Shown here one piece after another: positions 1 through 8,900 of a stretch of 22,056 nucleotides of DNA. The notes beneath the pieces are model-generated. The model saw only the letters and a program-made list of their open reading frames with translations. It searched no databases and had not been told where the DNA came from. Positions within the stretch are counted from its first letter, which is position 1; each line of letters opens with the position of its first letter. The stretch spans positions 1-22,056 of the forward strand of contig CAZLDQ010000091.1 in assembly GCA_964558295.1 (NCBI GenBank), written 5' to 3'. Position numbers and translations under genes: made by a program. This stretch comes from JBDKTH01 sp964558295. GTDB lineage: Bacteria; Planctomycetota; Planctomycetia; Pirellulales; Thermoguttaceae.

Positions 1-512
1 TCCGCCGCCACCGGTTGCCGCTCAAACTCATTGAGCTTGTCGAGCCTCGCAAAAATCCCCCCGTTTACTGCGTCCAGGTTCGCTTCGCTTGCTATCACGC
101 TAGATCCTCCCCAGCCAGAATTGACAGAATCCCCGCCCTTGATTGTGTCCTGGAGACGTATTGCTTGCCAAGGGGAGGGGAGAAATACAAGGCAAGGTGG
201 AAAAGAAGAGAAAAACGGAGAAACGAGAAAAGGAGGAGAGACTCACAAGACAGAGCGAGCGGCGGCCTGCTTTCATTGGCTCGGCGGCATCGTTCATCCG
301 CCCTTCTCTCTTCTTTCTTCTTCGTTCCCTTTCTCCTCCTTTTCCTCTTTCCCTTCCTTTACCTCCACATTACGTCTCCCGAAAACCGCCCTGGACGCCT
401 CACCCCAATTCTGCGACACTCCCCGTCCTATGCCGTGTCAGAGTCTCGTGCCACGGCGCCCTTGATTCCATGTTCTTTTCCTACGTTCGTCGCACGTTCA
501 CGAGGTGGTCCG
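1..512. other. Leading 512-base region without a convincing gene
   Basis: No reading frame here looks like protein: the open frames translate to low-complexity Arg/Lys/Glu or Ser/Phe/Leu text produced by base-composition bias. A TTGACA hexamer is present at 121-126 but has no acceptable -10 at normal spacing. The main content is the purine/pyrimidine tract listed separately. The last bases (GAGGTGG at 502-508) are the ribosome binding site of the gene starting at 513. The region is probably the 5' intergenic and leader region of that gene. Confidence 0.5.
171..360. repeat. Polypurine block followed by polypyrimidine block (imperfect inverted repeat)
   Basis: Bases 171-240 are 64 of 70 purines and bases 301-360 are 59 of 60 pyrimidines. 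The two blocks are partly complementary: GAAAAGGAGGAGA at 227-239 pairs perfectly with its complement at 332-344, leaving a 92-base loop. In RNA this could fold into a long purine-pyrimidine stem. In supercoiled DNA such tracts can form triplex (H-DNA) structures. It lies 150-340 bases upstream of the gene at 513, so a role in its leader or in transcription is possible but unproven. Confidence 0.6.
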
Positions 513-890
513 ATGAAACACACCTGCACGTCGCTGTTGTCATTGGCGTTGGCCGTGTGGCTGGGAGGCCAGATGGCCGAGGCGGAAGGCTGGTCGTGGC
601 CCTTTTCCAGTTCGACGAACAAGTCGGCCAGCGTTCGAAAGACGAGTCAAGAACCATCGACGTTACAAAAGATAAACCAGGAGACCAAGGAGTTCTTTGG
701 GCAAGTCGGCCAGACGCTCTCGCCCAAAAAACCGGCTCCCAAGAAAAAGGCCCCGCACCCCTACAACCCCTGGGTCAAGCAGACCAAGAAAGAGAAATCG
801 TCGTGGTTGAGTTCCTGGTTTGCCCCCAAAGAGCCGGATCCGCCGCGCTCGCTCAATGAGTGGATGGACCTGAAGCCGATCCGACCGTAA
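513..890 (+). CDS. Small Lys/Trp/Pro-rich exported protein of unknown function
   Basis: This 125-aa protein starts at an ATG five bases after GAGGTGG, a good ribosome binding site. The same frame is open far upstream, but that extension is low-complexity and lacks a site. Residues 1-22 form a signal peptide (MKHTC, then hydrophobic LLSLALAVWLGG, then AEA). The mature part is basic and rich in Trp, Pro and Ser, with two similar W-S/P-F segments (WSWPFSS near the start, SSWLSSWFAPKEP later), a KKPAPKKKAPHPYNPW linker, and a C-terminal EWMDLKPIRP. I do not recognise a family. The composition suits a periplasmic or envelope-associated protein. It is probably cotranscribed with the lipoprotein gene 31 bases downstream. 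Confidence 0.7.
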   Translation: MKHTCTSLLSLALAVWLGGQMAEAEGWSWPFSSSTNKSASVRKTSQEPSTLQKINQETKEFFGQVGQTLSPKKPAPKKKAPHPYNPWVKQTKKEKSSWLSSWFAPKEPDPPRSLNEWMDLKPIRP

Positions 891-921
891 ACGTCGCAAT
901 CAACAATCTGGTTTCCCTGCC

Positions 922-1158
922 ATGTTCCGCACGAAGACTTCTCTGGTTGTGGGCTTCCTCGGCATGACCCTTCTTGTCACCGGTTGTGGCGCCGCCGGAA
1001 ACCGACTGGGCCGATCGATGGACCTGCCGCCGCTTTTCTCCGGTTCCAACGCAAAGTTCGACCGACGAGCCCTGGCCGCCGAGGTCGAAAAGGACCCCTT
1101 CCCCAAAGCAAAGCAAACGGCCCGCGTCGCCAATGCCAAGGTCGACGCCCCGCAGTGA
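922..1158 (+). CDS. Small predicted lipoprotein, unknown function
   Basis: This 78-aa protein has a short basic start (MFRTK), a hydrophobic segment and a clear lipobox LVTGC with the lipidated Cys at residue 22, so it should be processed by signal peptidase II and anchored in a membrane. The mature chain of about 56 residues is polar, with no recognisable domain. A KFDRRALAAEVEKDPFPKAK segment suggests a short helix or partner-binding tail. No strong Shine-Dalgarno sequence is visible in front of the ATG. It lies 31 bases after the preceding exported-protein gene and is probably in the same transcription unit. The lipobox and position support a real gene despite its size. Confidence 0.7.
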   Translation: MFRTKTSLVVGFLGMTLLVTGCGAAGNRLGRSMDLPPLFSGSNAKFDRRALAAEVEKDPFPKAKQTARVANAKVDAPQ

Positions 1159-1232
1159 CACCGCTCGCCGGGCCGCCAAAAAACCCGCCCCTCTCTCGGG
1201 CCTGCCCGTTCCCTGCGCCACGCCTCCCGCGG

Positions 1233-1271
1233 TTGACGCTCCCTGACCACGTGTACATAATTCATGCGTGG
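1233..1271 (+). promoter_or_regulatory. Sigma70-like promoter with flanking CCACG/CGTGG arms, upstream of hicBA-selA
   Basis: TTGACG (1233-1238) and CATAAT (1256-1261) are separated by exactly 17 bases and each matches the consensus at five of six positions. The arms CCACG (1247-1251) and CGTGG (1267-1271) form an inverted repeat that brackets the -10 element, a typical place for a repressor. Transcription would begin near 1268, giving a leader of about 110 bases before hicB. The promoter is well supported by pattern; the operator is an inference. Confidence 0.55.
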
Positions 1272-1377
1272 GGCATGATATCGGACTGCGGTGCGTCGCC
1301 CCTCGAAAGACTCCAGGCATAGCCGATCACGAGAATCATGGAAGCACTTCGTGGTCGAACGGACGAAAGGCTCCCGA

Positions 1378-1584
1378 ATGAGGCTCTCGATTGAAACGGA
1401 ACGTGAGGACGATGGCCGATGGCTTGCCGAAGTGCCAGCTATTCCTGGCGCGATCGTCTACGGCCAGACACGTGAACAAGCCGTCCTCCGAGTCCAAGCA
1501 CTAACGTTGCGGGTTCTCGCAGATCGGCTAGAGCATGGCGAGCAAATCCCAGAAGTGCTGGACGCCTTCTTGGTGACCACATGA
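1378..1584 (+). CDS. hicB: HicB-family antitoxin (short form)
   Basis: This 68-aa protein has the HicB-like fold pattern: an N-terminal strand (RLSIETERE), DDGRWLAEVPAIPG leading into the conserved loop, then YGQTREQAVLRVQAL, the long helix. HicB proteins bind and block HicA, an mRNA-cleaving toxin. The chain ends soon after the core fold and shows no C-terminal ribbon-helix-helix or HTH domain, so this is a short HicB that may not bind DNA on its own. An in-frame ATG at 1291 gives an unlikely extension; ATG 1378 was chosen from family alignment, although the Shine-Dalgarno sequence is weak (GAAAGG about 8 bases upstream). It overlaps hicA by four bases (ATGA), as expected for translational coupling of a toxin-antitoxin pair. 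Confidence 0.82.
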   Translation: MRLSIETEREDDGRWLAEVPAIPGAIVYGQTREQAVLRVQALTLRVLADRLEHGEQIPEVLDAFLVTT

Positions 1585-1796
1585 GCGTATGGCGGTCGAC
1601 AAAAGCCTGCCTTGTCCTGGCTGCCCTCCAGAGAATCGGCTGGAGCATCAAACGCCAAGCGGGTAGCTCGCATCGGGTACTGTCCCGAGTTGACTGGCCA
1701 GACTACGTGTTCGCATTTCACGATGCGGAGGAAATCCGCCTACGAATGCTGGCAAGAATCGCCAAGCAGACAAGCCTGCAACCAGAAGACCTCTAA
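1581..1796 (+). CDS. hicA: HicA-family mRNA interferase toxin
   Basis: This 71-aa protein has the HicA pattern: a helix with LAALQRIGW, basic strand IKRQAGSSHRVLSR with the catalytic His at residue 31, then WPDYVFAFHDAEEI and a C-terminal helix MLARIAKQTSLQPEDL. HicA adopts a dsRNA-binding-like fold and cleaves mRNA and tmRNA during stress once HicB is lost. The N-terminal residues MSVWRST diverge from the common opening, but the rest matches the cyanobacterial/planctomycetal type well. The start codon overlaps the hicB stop (ATGA at 1581-1584), so expression is coupled to the antitoxin. The stop is followed after a single base by the selA start codon. No key residue appears to be missing, so the toxin is probably functional. 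Confidence 0.85.
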   Translation: MSVWRSTKACLVLAALQRIGWSIKRQAGSSHRVLSRVDWPDYVFAFHDAEEIRLRMLARIAKQTSLQPEDL

Positions 1797-1797
1797 T

Positions 1798-3195
1798 ATG
1801 TCCCCCAATCCCCTGCGCAGCATCCCCTCGGTCAACGAACTGCTCGAATACCCGGCCGTCCGCAAGATCGTCGATCGGGTCAGTCATAATACGGTCGTCT
1901 CCACCGTGCGGACCGTCTTGGACGAGGTCCGCAACGAAGTGCAAAACGCCGCCTCAGAGATGACGCTGCCGAGCGTCTCGGAATTGGCCGACCGGATCGC
2001 CCGGCGGATCATGGAAGTCGAACGCCCCAAACTGCAGCCGCTGATCAATGCCACGGGCTTCCTCCTGCCCGCCGACCTCGGCCGGGCACCGTTGGCCGAA
2101 GAGGCAATCCAGGAGATCGACGCCGTTGCCCGCGATTATGCAAGCCTGGAACTCGACCTGACCACCGGCCAACCGGCGCGCCGTATCCAGGCCGTGGAAG
2201 GACTGCTCAAGGAACTGACCGGGGCCGAGGCCGCCCTGGTCGTCAACAACAACGCCGGCGCCACGCTGCTGGCCTTGGCCGCCTTGGCCGCCGGCCGGGA
2301 AGTCCTCGTCTCCCGCGGCCAGTTGGGCGACCTGGGCGACAACTACCGGCTCCCCGAACTCGTCGCCACCAGCGGAGCCCTGCTCCGCGAAGTGGGAACA
2401 ACAAACCTGACCCATCTGGACGACTACCGACAGGCCCTCGGCCCGCAGACCGCCGCCTTGCTGCTCGTCCACCCGAGCACCTTCCAGGTCGTCGGCCTCA
2501 CGGCCACCGTCTCGCTCAGCGATCTGATCGAATTGGGCCACCGTCAGCAGGTACCGGTGATCCACGATATCAACTCCGGCGCCATGCTCGATCTACAGCC
2601 GTTCGGTCTCTCCGGCGAACCGCTAGCCGCCGAAAGCATCAAGGCCGGGGCCGACCTGGTGCTCCTCAGCGGGGATAAATTCCTCGGCGGCCCCCAGTGC
2701 GGAATCCTTCTCGGACGCCGAACGCTCATCCAGCAAATCGAAAGGCATCCCCTGGCCCGGGCTTTGCGCGTTGACAAGCTAACGCTAGCCGCTTTGGGAG
2801 CCACCTTGCGGCTTTATCGTGATCCGGAAAAGGCTCGCCGTACCATCCCCCTCCTGCAACTACTCGGCACGGCGGCCGACAACCTCAAGAATCGTGCGGA
2901 ACGGCTCGCCCCGCAAATCGCCGCCACCAGCATCGTCGCCGAGGCCCAGGCCGTCGCCGGCACGACCGGCCTTGGCATCAGTCCGCTCCCCACCCAACAG
3001 TTGCCCACCTGGTGCATCGCCGTCAAACCGGCCACGATGACCGCCGATCGCCTTGCCACCGCGCTCCGCGCCGGCCTTCCCCCCGTCCTTGGCCGGGTAC
3101 AGCACGACCGCCTCCTGCTGGATCTCCGCAGTGTCCCCCCCCGCCAAGACCTGGCACTGGTCGCCGCCTTTGAAGCGATCAGCAAACCGAGTTAG
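1798..3195 (+). CDS. selA: L-seryl-tRNA(Sec) selenium transferase-like PLP enzyme
   Basis: This 465-aa protein matches SelA in length (E. coli 463 aa). SelA converts seryl-tRNA(Sec) to selenocysteyl-tRNA(Sec) with selenophosphate. Visible features are the N-terminal tRNA-binding domain start (LRSIPSVNELLEYP), VVNNNAGATLLALAALAAG, EVGTTN (Thr201/Thr202), SGDKFLGGPQCG with the PLP lysine at residue 294, and HPLARALRVDKLTLAAL (Arg321/Arg324 of the selenophosphate pocket). Several positions normally strict in SelA differ: RGQLGDLGDNYR instead of RGELVEIGGSFR, HDINSGAM instead of TDLGSGS, and TTGLGISPLP at the late glycine-rich loop. It could be a divergent true SelA or a paralogue. ATG 1798 was chosen because homologues begin here and the upstream open frame is only the out-of-frame shadow of hicA. 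No selB, selD or tRNA(Sec) lies in the window. Confidence 0.85.
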   Translation: MSPNPLRSIPSVNELLEYPAVRKIVDRVSHNTVVSTVRTVLDEVRNEVQNAASEMTLPSVSELADRIARRIMEVERPKLQPLINATGFLLPADLGRAPLAEEAIQEIDAVARDYASLELDLTTGQPARRIQAVEGLLKELTGAEAALVVNNNAGATLLALAALAAGREVLVSRGQLGDLGDNYRLPELVATSGALLREVGTTNLTHLDDYRQALGPQTAALLLVHPSTFQVVGLTATVSLSDLIELGHRQQVPVIHDINSGAMLDLQPFGLSGEPLAAESIKAGADLVLLSGDKFLGGPQCGILLGRRTLIQQIERHPLARALRVDKLTLAALGATLRLYRDPEKARRTIPLLQLLGTAADNLKNRAERLAPQIAATSIVAEAQAVAGTTGLGISPLPTQQLPTWCIAVKPATMTADRLATALRAGLPPVLGRVQHDRLLLDLRSVPPRQDLALVAAFEAISKPS

Positions 3196-3225
3196 CCGCA
3201 ACCCCTCTTCTTGGTGCCCCTTTTC

Positions 3226-3253
3226 TTGACTTCCCCTCCCCATCGATCACAAT
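3226..3253 (+). promoter_or_regulatory. Possible promoter of the secreted esterase gene
   Basis: TTGACT (3226-3231, five of six matches) and CACAAT (3248-3253, four of six) are separated by 16 bases, about 90 bases upstream of the ATG at 3344. It lies in the 148-base gap after selA, so the esterase can be transcribed separately. This is a pattern match only. Confidence 0.35.
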
Positions 3254-3343
3254 GGGAGAAGGGGACGCTGGCTCCAGGCCCGTTTTTTGCCAGCCACCGC
3301 TGTCTCTTTCTCCCACCTCTTCGCCCCAAACGCGCACCGCACC

Positions 3344-5713
3344 ATGAGACCACTCGGACGAATCCTGCTCGGGGGACTGACGTCGCTGCTGATCGTCAGC
3401 ACTTGCGCCGAGCGTGCCCCAGCCGTGGAACTCGTCCTCAAGGATGGCCGCGTGCTCAAAGGCAAACTCGGACTCACTGCCGGCCTCTCCGAGCAGCCCC
3501 AACCGGTCAGCCGTGACGGTTCCGGCCCACAACAGTTGATCCTCTTCATCGACGACGATCTACGGCGGACCTATGTGTCGACCTACCAGAAACAAGACCT
3601 CCGTCAAGACGAGACGGACACCGTTCTCGAGAAGTTCATGATCCGCCAACGCACCGTGAGCACGGGCCGGGCGGTCAAGAGTCTTGGCCCCATCCTCCAA
3701 ATCCAACCGTTCGACGAATTCGGCCGGCGGATCTTCTCGATGAACACCCCTCAAGGCCAAGTGGACATCATCCAGGGAATCACCGAACTCACGCCCCTCT
3801 GGACCAAGGTTGAGGGAATCTCGCATGTCTGGGACATGCGCATCGCCACCTCCTCGCTCCCCCGGGAAACGATCAACAAGATCCTCGCCAGGCAGATCAA
3901 GAAAGACGATCTCGAAGCGCGCAAAAAAGTCGCCCGCTTCTACCTGCAAAGCGAGCGGTACAAAGAAGCCTACGAGGAACTACAGGCAATTCTGGCCGAC
4001 TTTGCCGACAAACCCGAAATCAAAAAGGACCTGGAACCCTCGATCCGTGCGCTACGGCAGATGTCGGCCCAAGAACTGTTGGCCGAGCTGCGTCTGCGCC
4101 GCCAGTCGGGGCAACACGCCTTGGTCCGCACCGCCTTGCGGACGTTTCCCTCCGAGGGCGTAGCCGGCGAAACCCTCCAAGCCGTGCGTGAGCTGATCGA
4201 AGAAGACGCAAAGCTCGAATCCCAGCGGGTCGAGATCCTCCAACAGTTCGCCGCCCTCCTGGCCAAAATCGAAAACACCCAGTTGCGCAAGCAGATCGAG
4301 CCTTTCTACGACGAACTGAAAGCCGAGTTGAACACCAACACACTCCGTCGCATGGCGGCTTTTCGCCAGATGGCCAGCGACCAGAGTCTCTTGCCGGCCG
4401 AAAAACTCTCGCTGGCCATCAGCGGCTGGCTCTTGGGCGAAACGACAACCACGGTCAAGCTGCCGGTGGCCTTGTCGCTGCTCCGCGTTCGCGACCTGGT
4501 CCGCCAGTACCTCAACACGTCCGAACGTTTAGGCCGGGCAAGCATCCTCGAACAATTCCGTTCCGAAGAAGGAGCCACACCACCCCTGGTCGCCAAACTC
4601 CTCGTCCAGATGAAGCCGCCGCTGGAAACCCCAGCCCCCGCAGCCGACACGCCCGGCTATTACCAACTGGAAGTCCCCGGGTTGCCCCCCGCGCCGCCGG
4701 TCCCCTACCGCGTCCAGCTTCCACCGGAATACGATCCCCTGCGACGCTACCCGGCCATCGTCACCCTCCGCGGCGTCGGCGCGACGGCCGACCAGCAGAT
4801 CGACTGGTGGGCCGGGGCTTGGCATGAGGGCAAACGCATGGGACAGGCGAGCCGCCACGGCTATATCGTCATCGCCCCCGACTGGCTCGCCGAGCATCAG
4901 ACGCAGTACGGCTACACGGCCCGGGAACACGCGGCCGTGCTCGACAGCCTGCGCGACGCCTGCCGGCGGTTCTCGATCGACACCGATCGGGTCTACCTCT
5001 CCGGCCACTCGATCGGCGGCAACGCCGCCTGGGATATCGGTCTGGCCCATCCCGACCTCTGGGCCGGCGTGATCCCGATCGTCGCCCAGACCGACCGCTA
5101 CTGTTCCTTGTACTGGAAAAACGCCAAGCTCCTCCCGTTCTACTGCGTGGGTGGCGAGTTGGACGGCGGCAAAATGACCCTCAACTCCCGGGATCTCGAT
5201 CGCTATCTGAAGCGTGGCTTCAACACGACCGTCGTCGAGTATCTCGGCCGCGGCCACGAGAACTTTTCCGACGAGATCCAGCGTCTCTTCGACTGGATGG
5301 AACGCTTCAAGCGGAACTTCTTCCCCAAGGAGTTCACCGTCAACACGATGCGCACCTGGGACAACTTCTTCTGGTACGTCGAGCTGGCGCAACTGCCCCC
5401 CAAGGCGATCGTCGAGCCAGCCACCTGGCCGCCCGACCGCGGTACCCAGGCCGTCGAAACCGAAGCCTCGATCACCCCAACCAACGGCCTCTACATCAGC
5501 ACCGGCGCCGGCCGCGTCAGCGTCTGGCTCTCCCCCGAGATGGTCAACTTCGAGCGCAAGGTGAACATCGTCGTCAACGGCAAGCGGGTCAACGTCCGCG
5601 AGCAATTGCTCGAAGGCGACCTCGAAACCATCTTGGAAGACGTCCGCACCCGCGGCGACCGCCAACATCCCTTCTGGGTCCGCATCGAGGCCCTCACCGG
5701 ACGAGCCAGGTGA
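3344..5713 (+). CDS. Secreted alpha/beta-hydrolase (esterase/peptidase-like) with long N-terminal helical region
   Basis: This 789-aa protein begins with a signal peptide (RPLGRILLGGLTSLLIVSTC, cleavage near APAVE). Residues 25-190 start with ELVLKDGRVLKGKL, a strand-rich opening common in planctomycetal secreted proteins. Residues about 190-440 are helical and TPR-like (FYLQSERYKEAYEELQAIL). Residues about 470-680 form an alpha/beta-hydrolase: nucleophile Ser556 in YLSGHSIGGNAAWDI, likely acid Asp607 in VGGELDGG, and His638 in GRGHENFSDE, all in the expected order. The last 100 residues are a strand-rich tail. The substrate is unknown; the fold resembles PHB-depolymerase/feruloyl-esterase and prolyl-oligopeptidase-like enzymes. 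ATG 3344 was preferred over 3287 because it places the signal peptide at the N-terminus. It is convergent with the RND pump gene. Confidence 0.8.
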   Translation: MRPLGRILLGGLTSLLIVSTCAERAPAVELVLKDGRVLKGKLGLTAGLSEQPQPVSRDGSGPQQLILFIDDDLRRTYVSTYQKQDLRQDETDTVLEKFMIRQRTVSTGRAVKSLGPILQIQPFDEFGRRIFSMNTPQGQVDIIQGITELTPLWTKVEGISHVWDMRIATSSLPRETINKILARQIKKDDLEARKKVARFYLQSERYKEAYEELQAILADFADKPEIKKDLEPSIRALRQMSAQELLAELRLRRQSGQHALVRTALRTFPSEGVAGETLQAVRELIEEDAKLESQRVEILQQFAALLAKIENTQLRKQIEPFYDELKAELNTNTLRRMAAFRQMASDQSLLPAEKLSLAISGWLLGETTTTVKLPVALSLLRVRDLVRQYLNTSERLGRASILEQFRSEEGATPPLVAKLLVQMKPPLETPAPAADTPGYYQLEVPGLPPAPPVPYRVQLPPEYDPLRRYPAIVTLRGVGATADQQIDWWAGAWHEGKRMGQASRHGYIVIAPDWLAEHQTQYGYTAREHAAVLDSLRDACRRFSIDTDRVYLSGHSIGGNAAWDIGLAHPDLWAGVIPIVAQTDRYCSLYWKNAKLLPFYCVGGELDGGKMTLNSRDLDRYLKRGFNTTVVEYLGRGHENFSDEIQRLFDWMERFKRNFFPKEFTVNTMRTWDNFFWYVELAQLPPKAIVEPATWPPDRGTQAVETEASITPTNGLYISTGAGRVSVWLSPEMVNFERKVNIVVNGKRVNVREQLLEGDLETILEDVRTRGDRQHPFWVRIEALTGRAR

Positions 5714-5825
5714 AGGCGAAAAAAGTGGCAAACCTCTCCAAGGCACCTGGCCGGGAGAATCGATGGGCCCCACCAACCGCTCCACCTCCCCTCCAACCGA
5801 ATCAGCCGCGGTTCATCGAGCCAGA

Positions 5826-5855
5826 CAAATGCGACGGGCAAACCCGTTGCATTTG
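5826..5855. terminator. Strong hairpin between convergent genes
   Basis: CAAATGCGACGGG (5826-5838) and CCCGTTGCATTTG (5843-5855) pair over 13 bases with one G-U wobble and a four-base CAAA loop. It sits between the stop of the esterase (+) and the stop of the RND permease (-), where a bidirectional terminator is expected. There is no clear T-run on either side, so it may be Rho-assisted or only an RNA-stabilising structure. The rest of 5714-5922 shows nothing else. Confidence 0.5.
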
Positions 5856-5922
5856 CCCCGTGCCACCCGCCTCGCCGTCCCTACTCGGAACTCGGCAATT
5901 CCTCAACGGCAACTCGCTTATC

Positions 5923-8900
5923 CTAAGGAGTGTTCCCGCCGTGACGACTGCGTTGGAGCAGGCAGTAGAAGACCGGGGTCAAGAAGATACCGAAGAACGT
6001 CACGCCCAGCATGCCGGCAAACACGGCGGTCCCCAGCGCCTGGCGCATTTCCGCCCCAGCCCCGCTCGACAGCATCAACGGCACCACGCCCAGGATGAAC
6101 GCCAGCGAGGTCATCATGATCGGGCGCAGACGAAGCTTCGAAGCTTCCACGGCCGCTTCACGGCTCGCTAGTCCCTGTTCCTGCTGTTGCTTGGCAAATT
6201 CGACAATCAGCACGGCATTCTTGCACGCCAGACCGGCAAGGACCACAAATCCGATCTGCGTGAACAGATTGTTGTCCATCCCGCGCACCCAAACGCCGGC
6301 CAACGCGCAGAGAATACTCATCGGCACAATCAGGATGATCGCCAGCGGGAGCGACCAGCTCTCGTATTCGGCCGCATGGGTCAAGAACACAAACAGCACG
6401 CAGAGCGGGAAGATGAATAGGGCCGTGTTTCCCGCCGCGATCTGCTGGAACGTCAGTTCCGTCCACTCGAAAGCCATGCCGGGCGAAAGCCGCTTCTCGG
6501 CCAACGTCTCCATTTTGGCAATCGCCTCGCCCGAACTCACGCCGGGAGCCCAGTTGCCGTTGATTGCAGCAGCCGGGTAGGTGTTGTAGCGGTTGATGAG
6601 CAGCGGTCCGCTCGTATCATGCACCTGGACCAACGCGCCCAGCGGCACCATCTGCCCCTCGGCATTGCGAACCTTCAGCCGCTTGACGTCCTCCGGGTGG
6701 AGGCGGAACTTCGCGTCGGCCTGCAGGTTCACCTGCCAGGTGCGGCCAAACTCGTTGAAGTCGTTCACATAGTACCCGCCCAAAAAGACCTGCAACGCCT
6801 CGAATACCGCGTCCAGTTCGACGCCCATCGTCTTGCACTTCGTCCGATCAATCTCGGCGAACAATTGGGGGGTATTGGCACGGAATAGTCCCATCAAGCC
6901 CACCAGCCCAGGCGTGCGGTTGCCCTGCTCGACCAACTGGTCGACCTCCGCTTGCAGCGTCTCCAACCCCAGGTTCTTGCGGTCTTCGATCATCAGTTTG
7001 AAGCCGCCGGCGTTGCCCAGGCCGTCGATCGGCGGAGCACCGAACACGGCGATCGCCGCGTCCTCGATCTCCAGGAAGAGTTGCTCGCGCAGTTTGTTGG
7101 CTATCGCATCAGCGTGGAGTTCCGCTCCCTTGCGCTCGTCAAAGGGATCGAGGATCAAAAACATCGAGGCAAAGTTCGAGCCGTTGGCGTTCATCAAGAA
7201 CGACTGCCCGGCAATGCTCAACGCATGTTTCACCCCCGGCACGGCCAGGCCGATCTTCTCCATCCGCTCGGTCACATCACAGGTCCGCTCGAACGAGGCC
7301 GAATCGGGTAGTTGCGCACAGACCAGCAGATAGCCCTTGTCCTGATTGGGAACAAACCCGGTCGGGATGGTGCGAAAGCCGAAGTACGTCAACCCCAACA
7401 GCCCCACGTAAACCAACACCGCAATCGCCATGCCGCGCAGGCAAAGCCCCACAAGCCGCTCGTAGACCGACGTACCCCGCTGGAACATTTTGTTGAAGCC
7501 GCGGAAGAACCAGCCGAATCCCCAGTCCAGAAGCCGCGTGAGCCAATCCTTCTTGGCCCCGTGCGGTTGGAGCATCATCGCGGCCAAGGCCGGGCTCAAG
7601 GTGAGCGAGTTGAACGCCGAAATCAGCGTCGCCGTAGCGATCGTCAAGGCAAACTGCCGGTAGAATTGCCCGGTGATGCCTGAAAGAAAAGCAGTCGGGA
7701 TGAACACGGCGCTGAGGCCGAAGGCGATGGCGATCACGGCCACCGTCACCTCTTCCATCGCCTTATAGGCCGCCTCACGCGGTTTGTAGCCTGCCGCAAT
7801 CCAGCGCTCCACATTCTCCACGACCACAATCGCGTCGTCGACCACAATCCCAATCGCCAGCACCAGCCCACACAGCGAGATGTTGTTCAGACTGAACCCC
7901 AGGCAGGCCATCACGGCAAACGTGCCGATCAGCGACACCGGTACGGCCACCAGCGGGATGACCGTCGAACGCCAGTTCTGCAAAAACAAGAGCACGACCA
8001 GCGCGACCAGCAGAATCGCGTCCACCAGCGCGCTGAAGACCTCGTGGATCGACTCCTCGATAAACGGCGTCGTATCGTAGACAATCTGGTATTCCAACCC
8101 CGCGGGGAACTGGTGCTTCTGAAGCCTCTCCATCTCCGCCCGAATCCGCTCGGCCGTGGCCACCGCATTGGAACCGGGGACCTGGAAAATACCCAACCCG
8201 ACCGTCGGCTTCCCGTCGAGCTTACAGATCTGATCCTGACTGCGGGCCCCCAGCTCCACCCGGCCGATGTCGCGCAGCCGGGTCACCTGCCCCTTGGAAC
8301 CGGTCTTGATGATGATCTGGGAAAACTCCTCCGGAGTGGTCAACCGGCCGGCGGCGTTCATCGTATACTGGAAGTCCAGCCCTTTCGGCACGGGCGGCTG
8401 GCCAATCTGCCCGGCCGCTACCTGGACGTTCTGCTCGCGCAACGCACGAATCACATCGCCGGCCGCCAAGTCCCGGGCAGCCAGCTTCTCCGGATCCAGC
8501 CACAAGCGCATACTGTAGTCTTGCTGGCCCAAGAGCCCCACGCTCCCCACCCCCTCCAGCCGGGCCAAGACGTCCTTGACCTGGAGCGTCGCGAAATTGC
8601 TCAAGTAAAGCTGGTCGTAGCGCCCGTCTGGCGAGACAAGGTTCACAACCAGCATCAGGTTGGGCGACTGTTTGGTGGTCGTCACCCCCGTCTGCCGTAC
8701 CGCCTCCGGAAGACTGGGCACGGCCATCGCCACGCGATTCTGCACCCGCACCTGGGCCATGTCCAAGTCTGTGCCGAGCTTGAACGTGATCGTCAGGCTG
8801 TACAGGCCGTCGTTCGTACATTGCGACGACATGTAGAGCATGTCTTCCACACCGTTGACCTGCTGCTCGATCGGCGCGGCCACGGTGTCGGCCACCACCT

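Noticed and set aside
121..149. TTGACA at 121 as a promoter
   Set aside because: No acceptable -10 box lies 15-19 bases downstream.
15..512. N-terminal extension of the first gene
   Set aside because: The frame is open but the translation is low-complexity, whereas ATG 513 has a good ribosome binding site and begins a signal peptide.
4529..5785. Minus-strand open frame of about 418 codons opposite the esterase
   Set aside because: Gly/Asp/Val-rich text without family motifs, explained by codon bias of the plus-strand hydrolase whose catalytic residues are in order.
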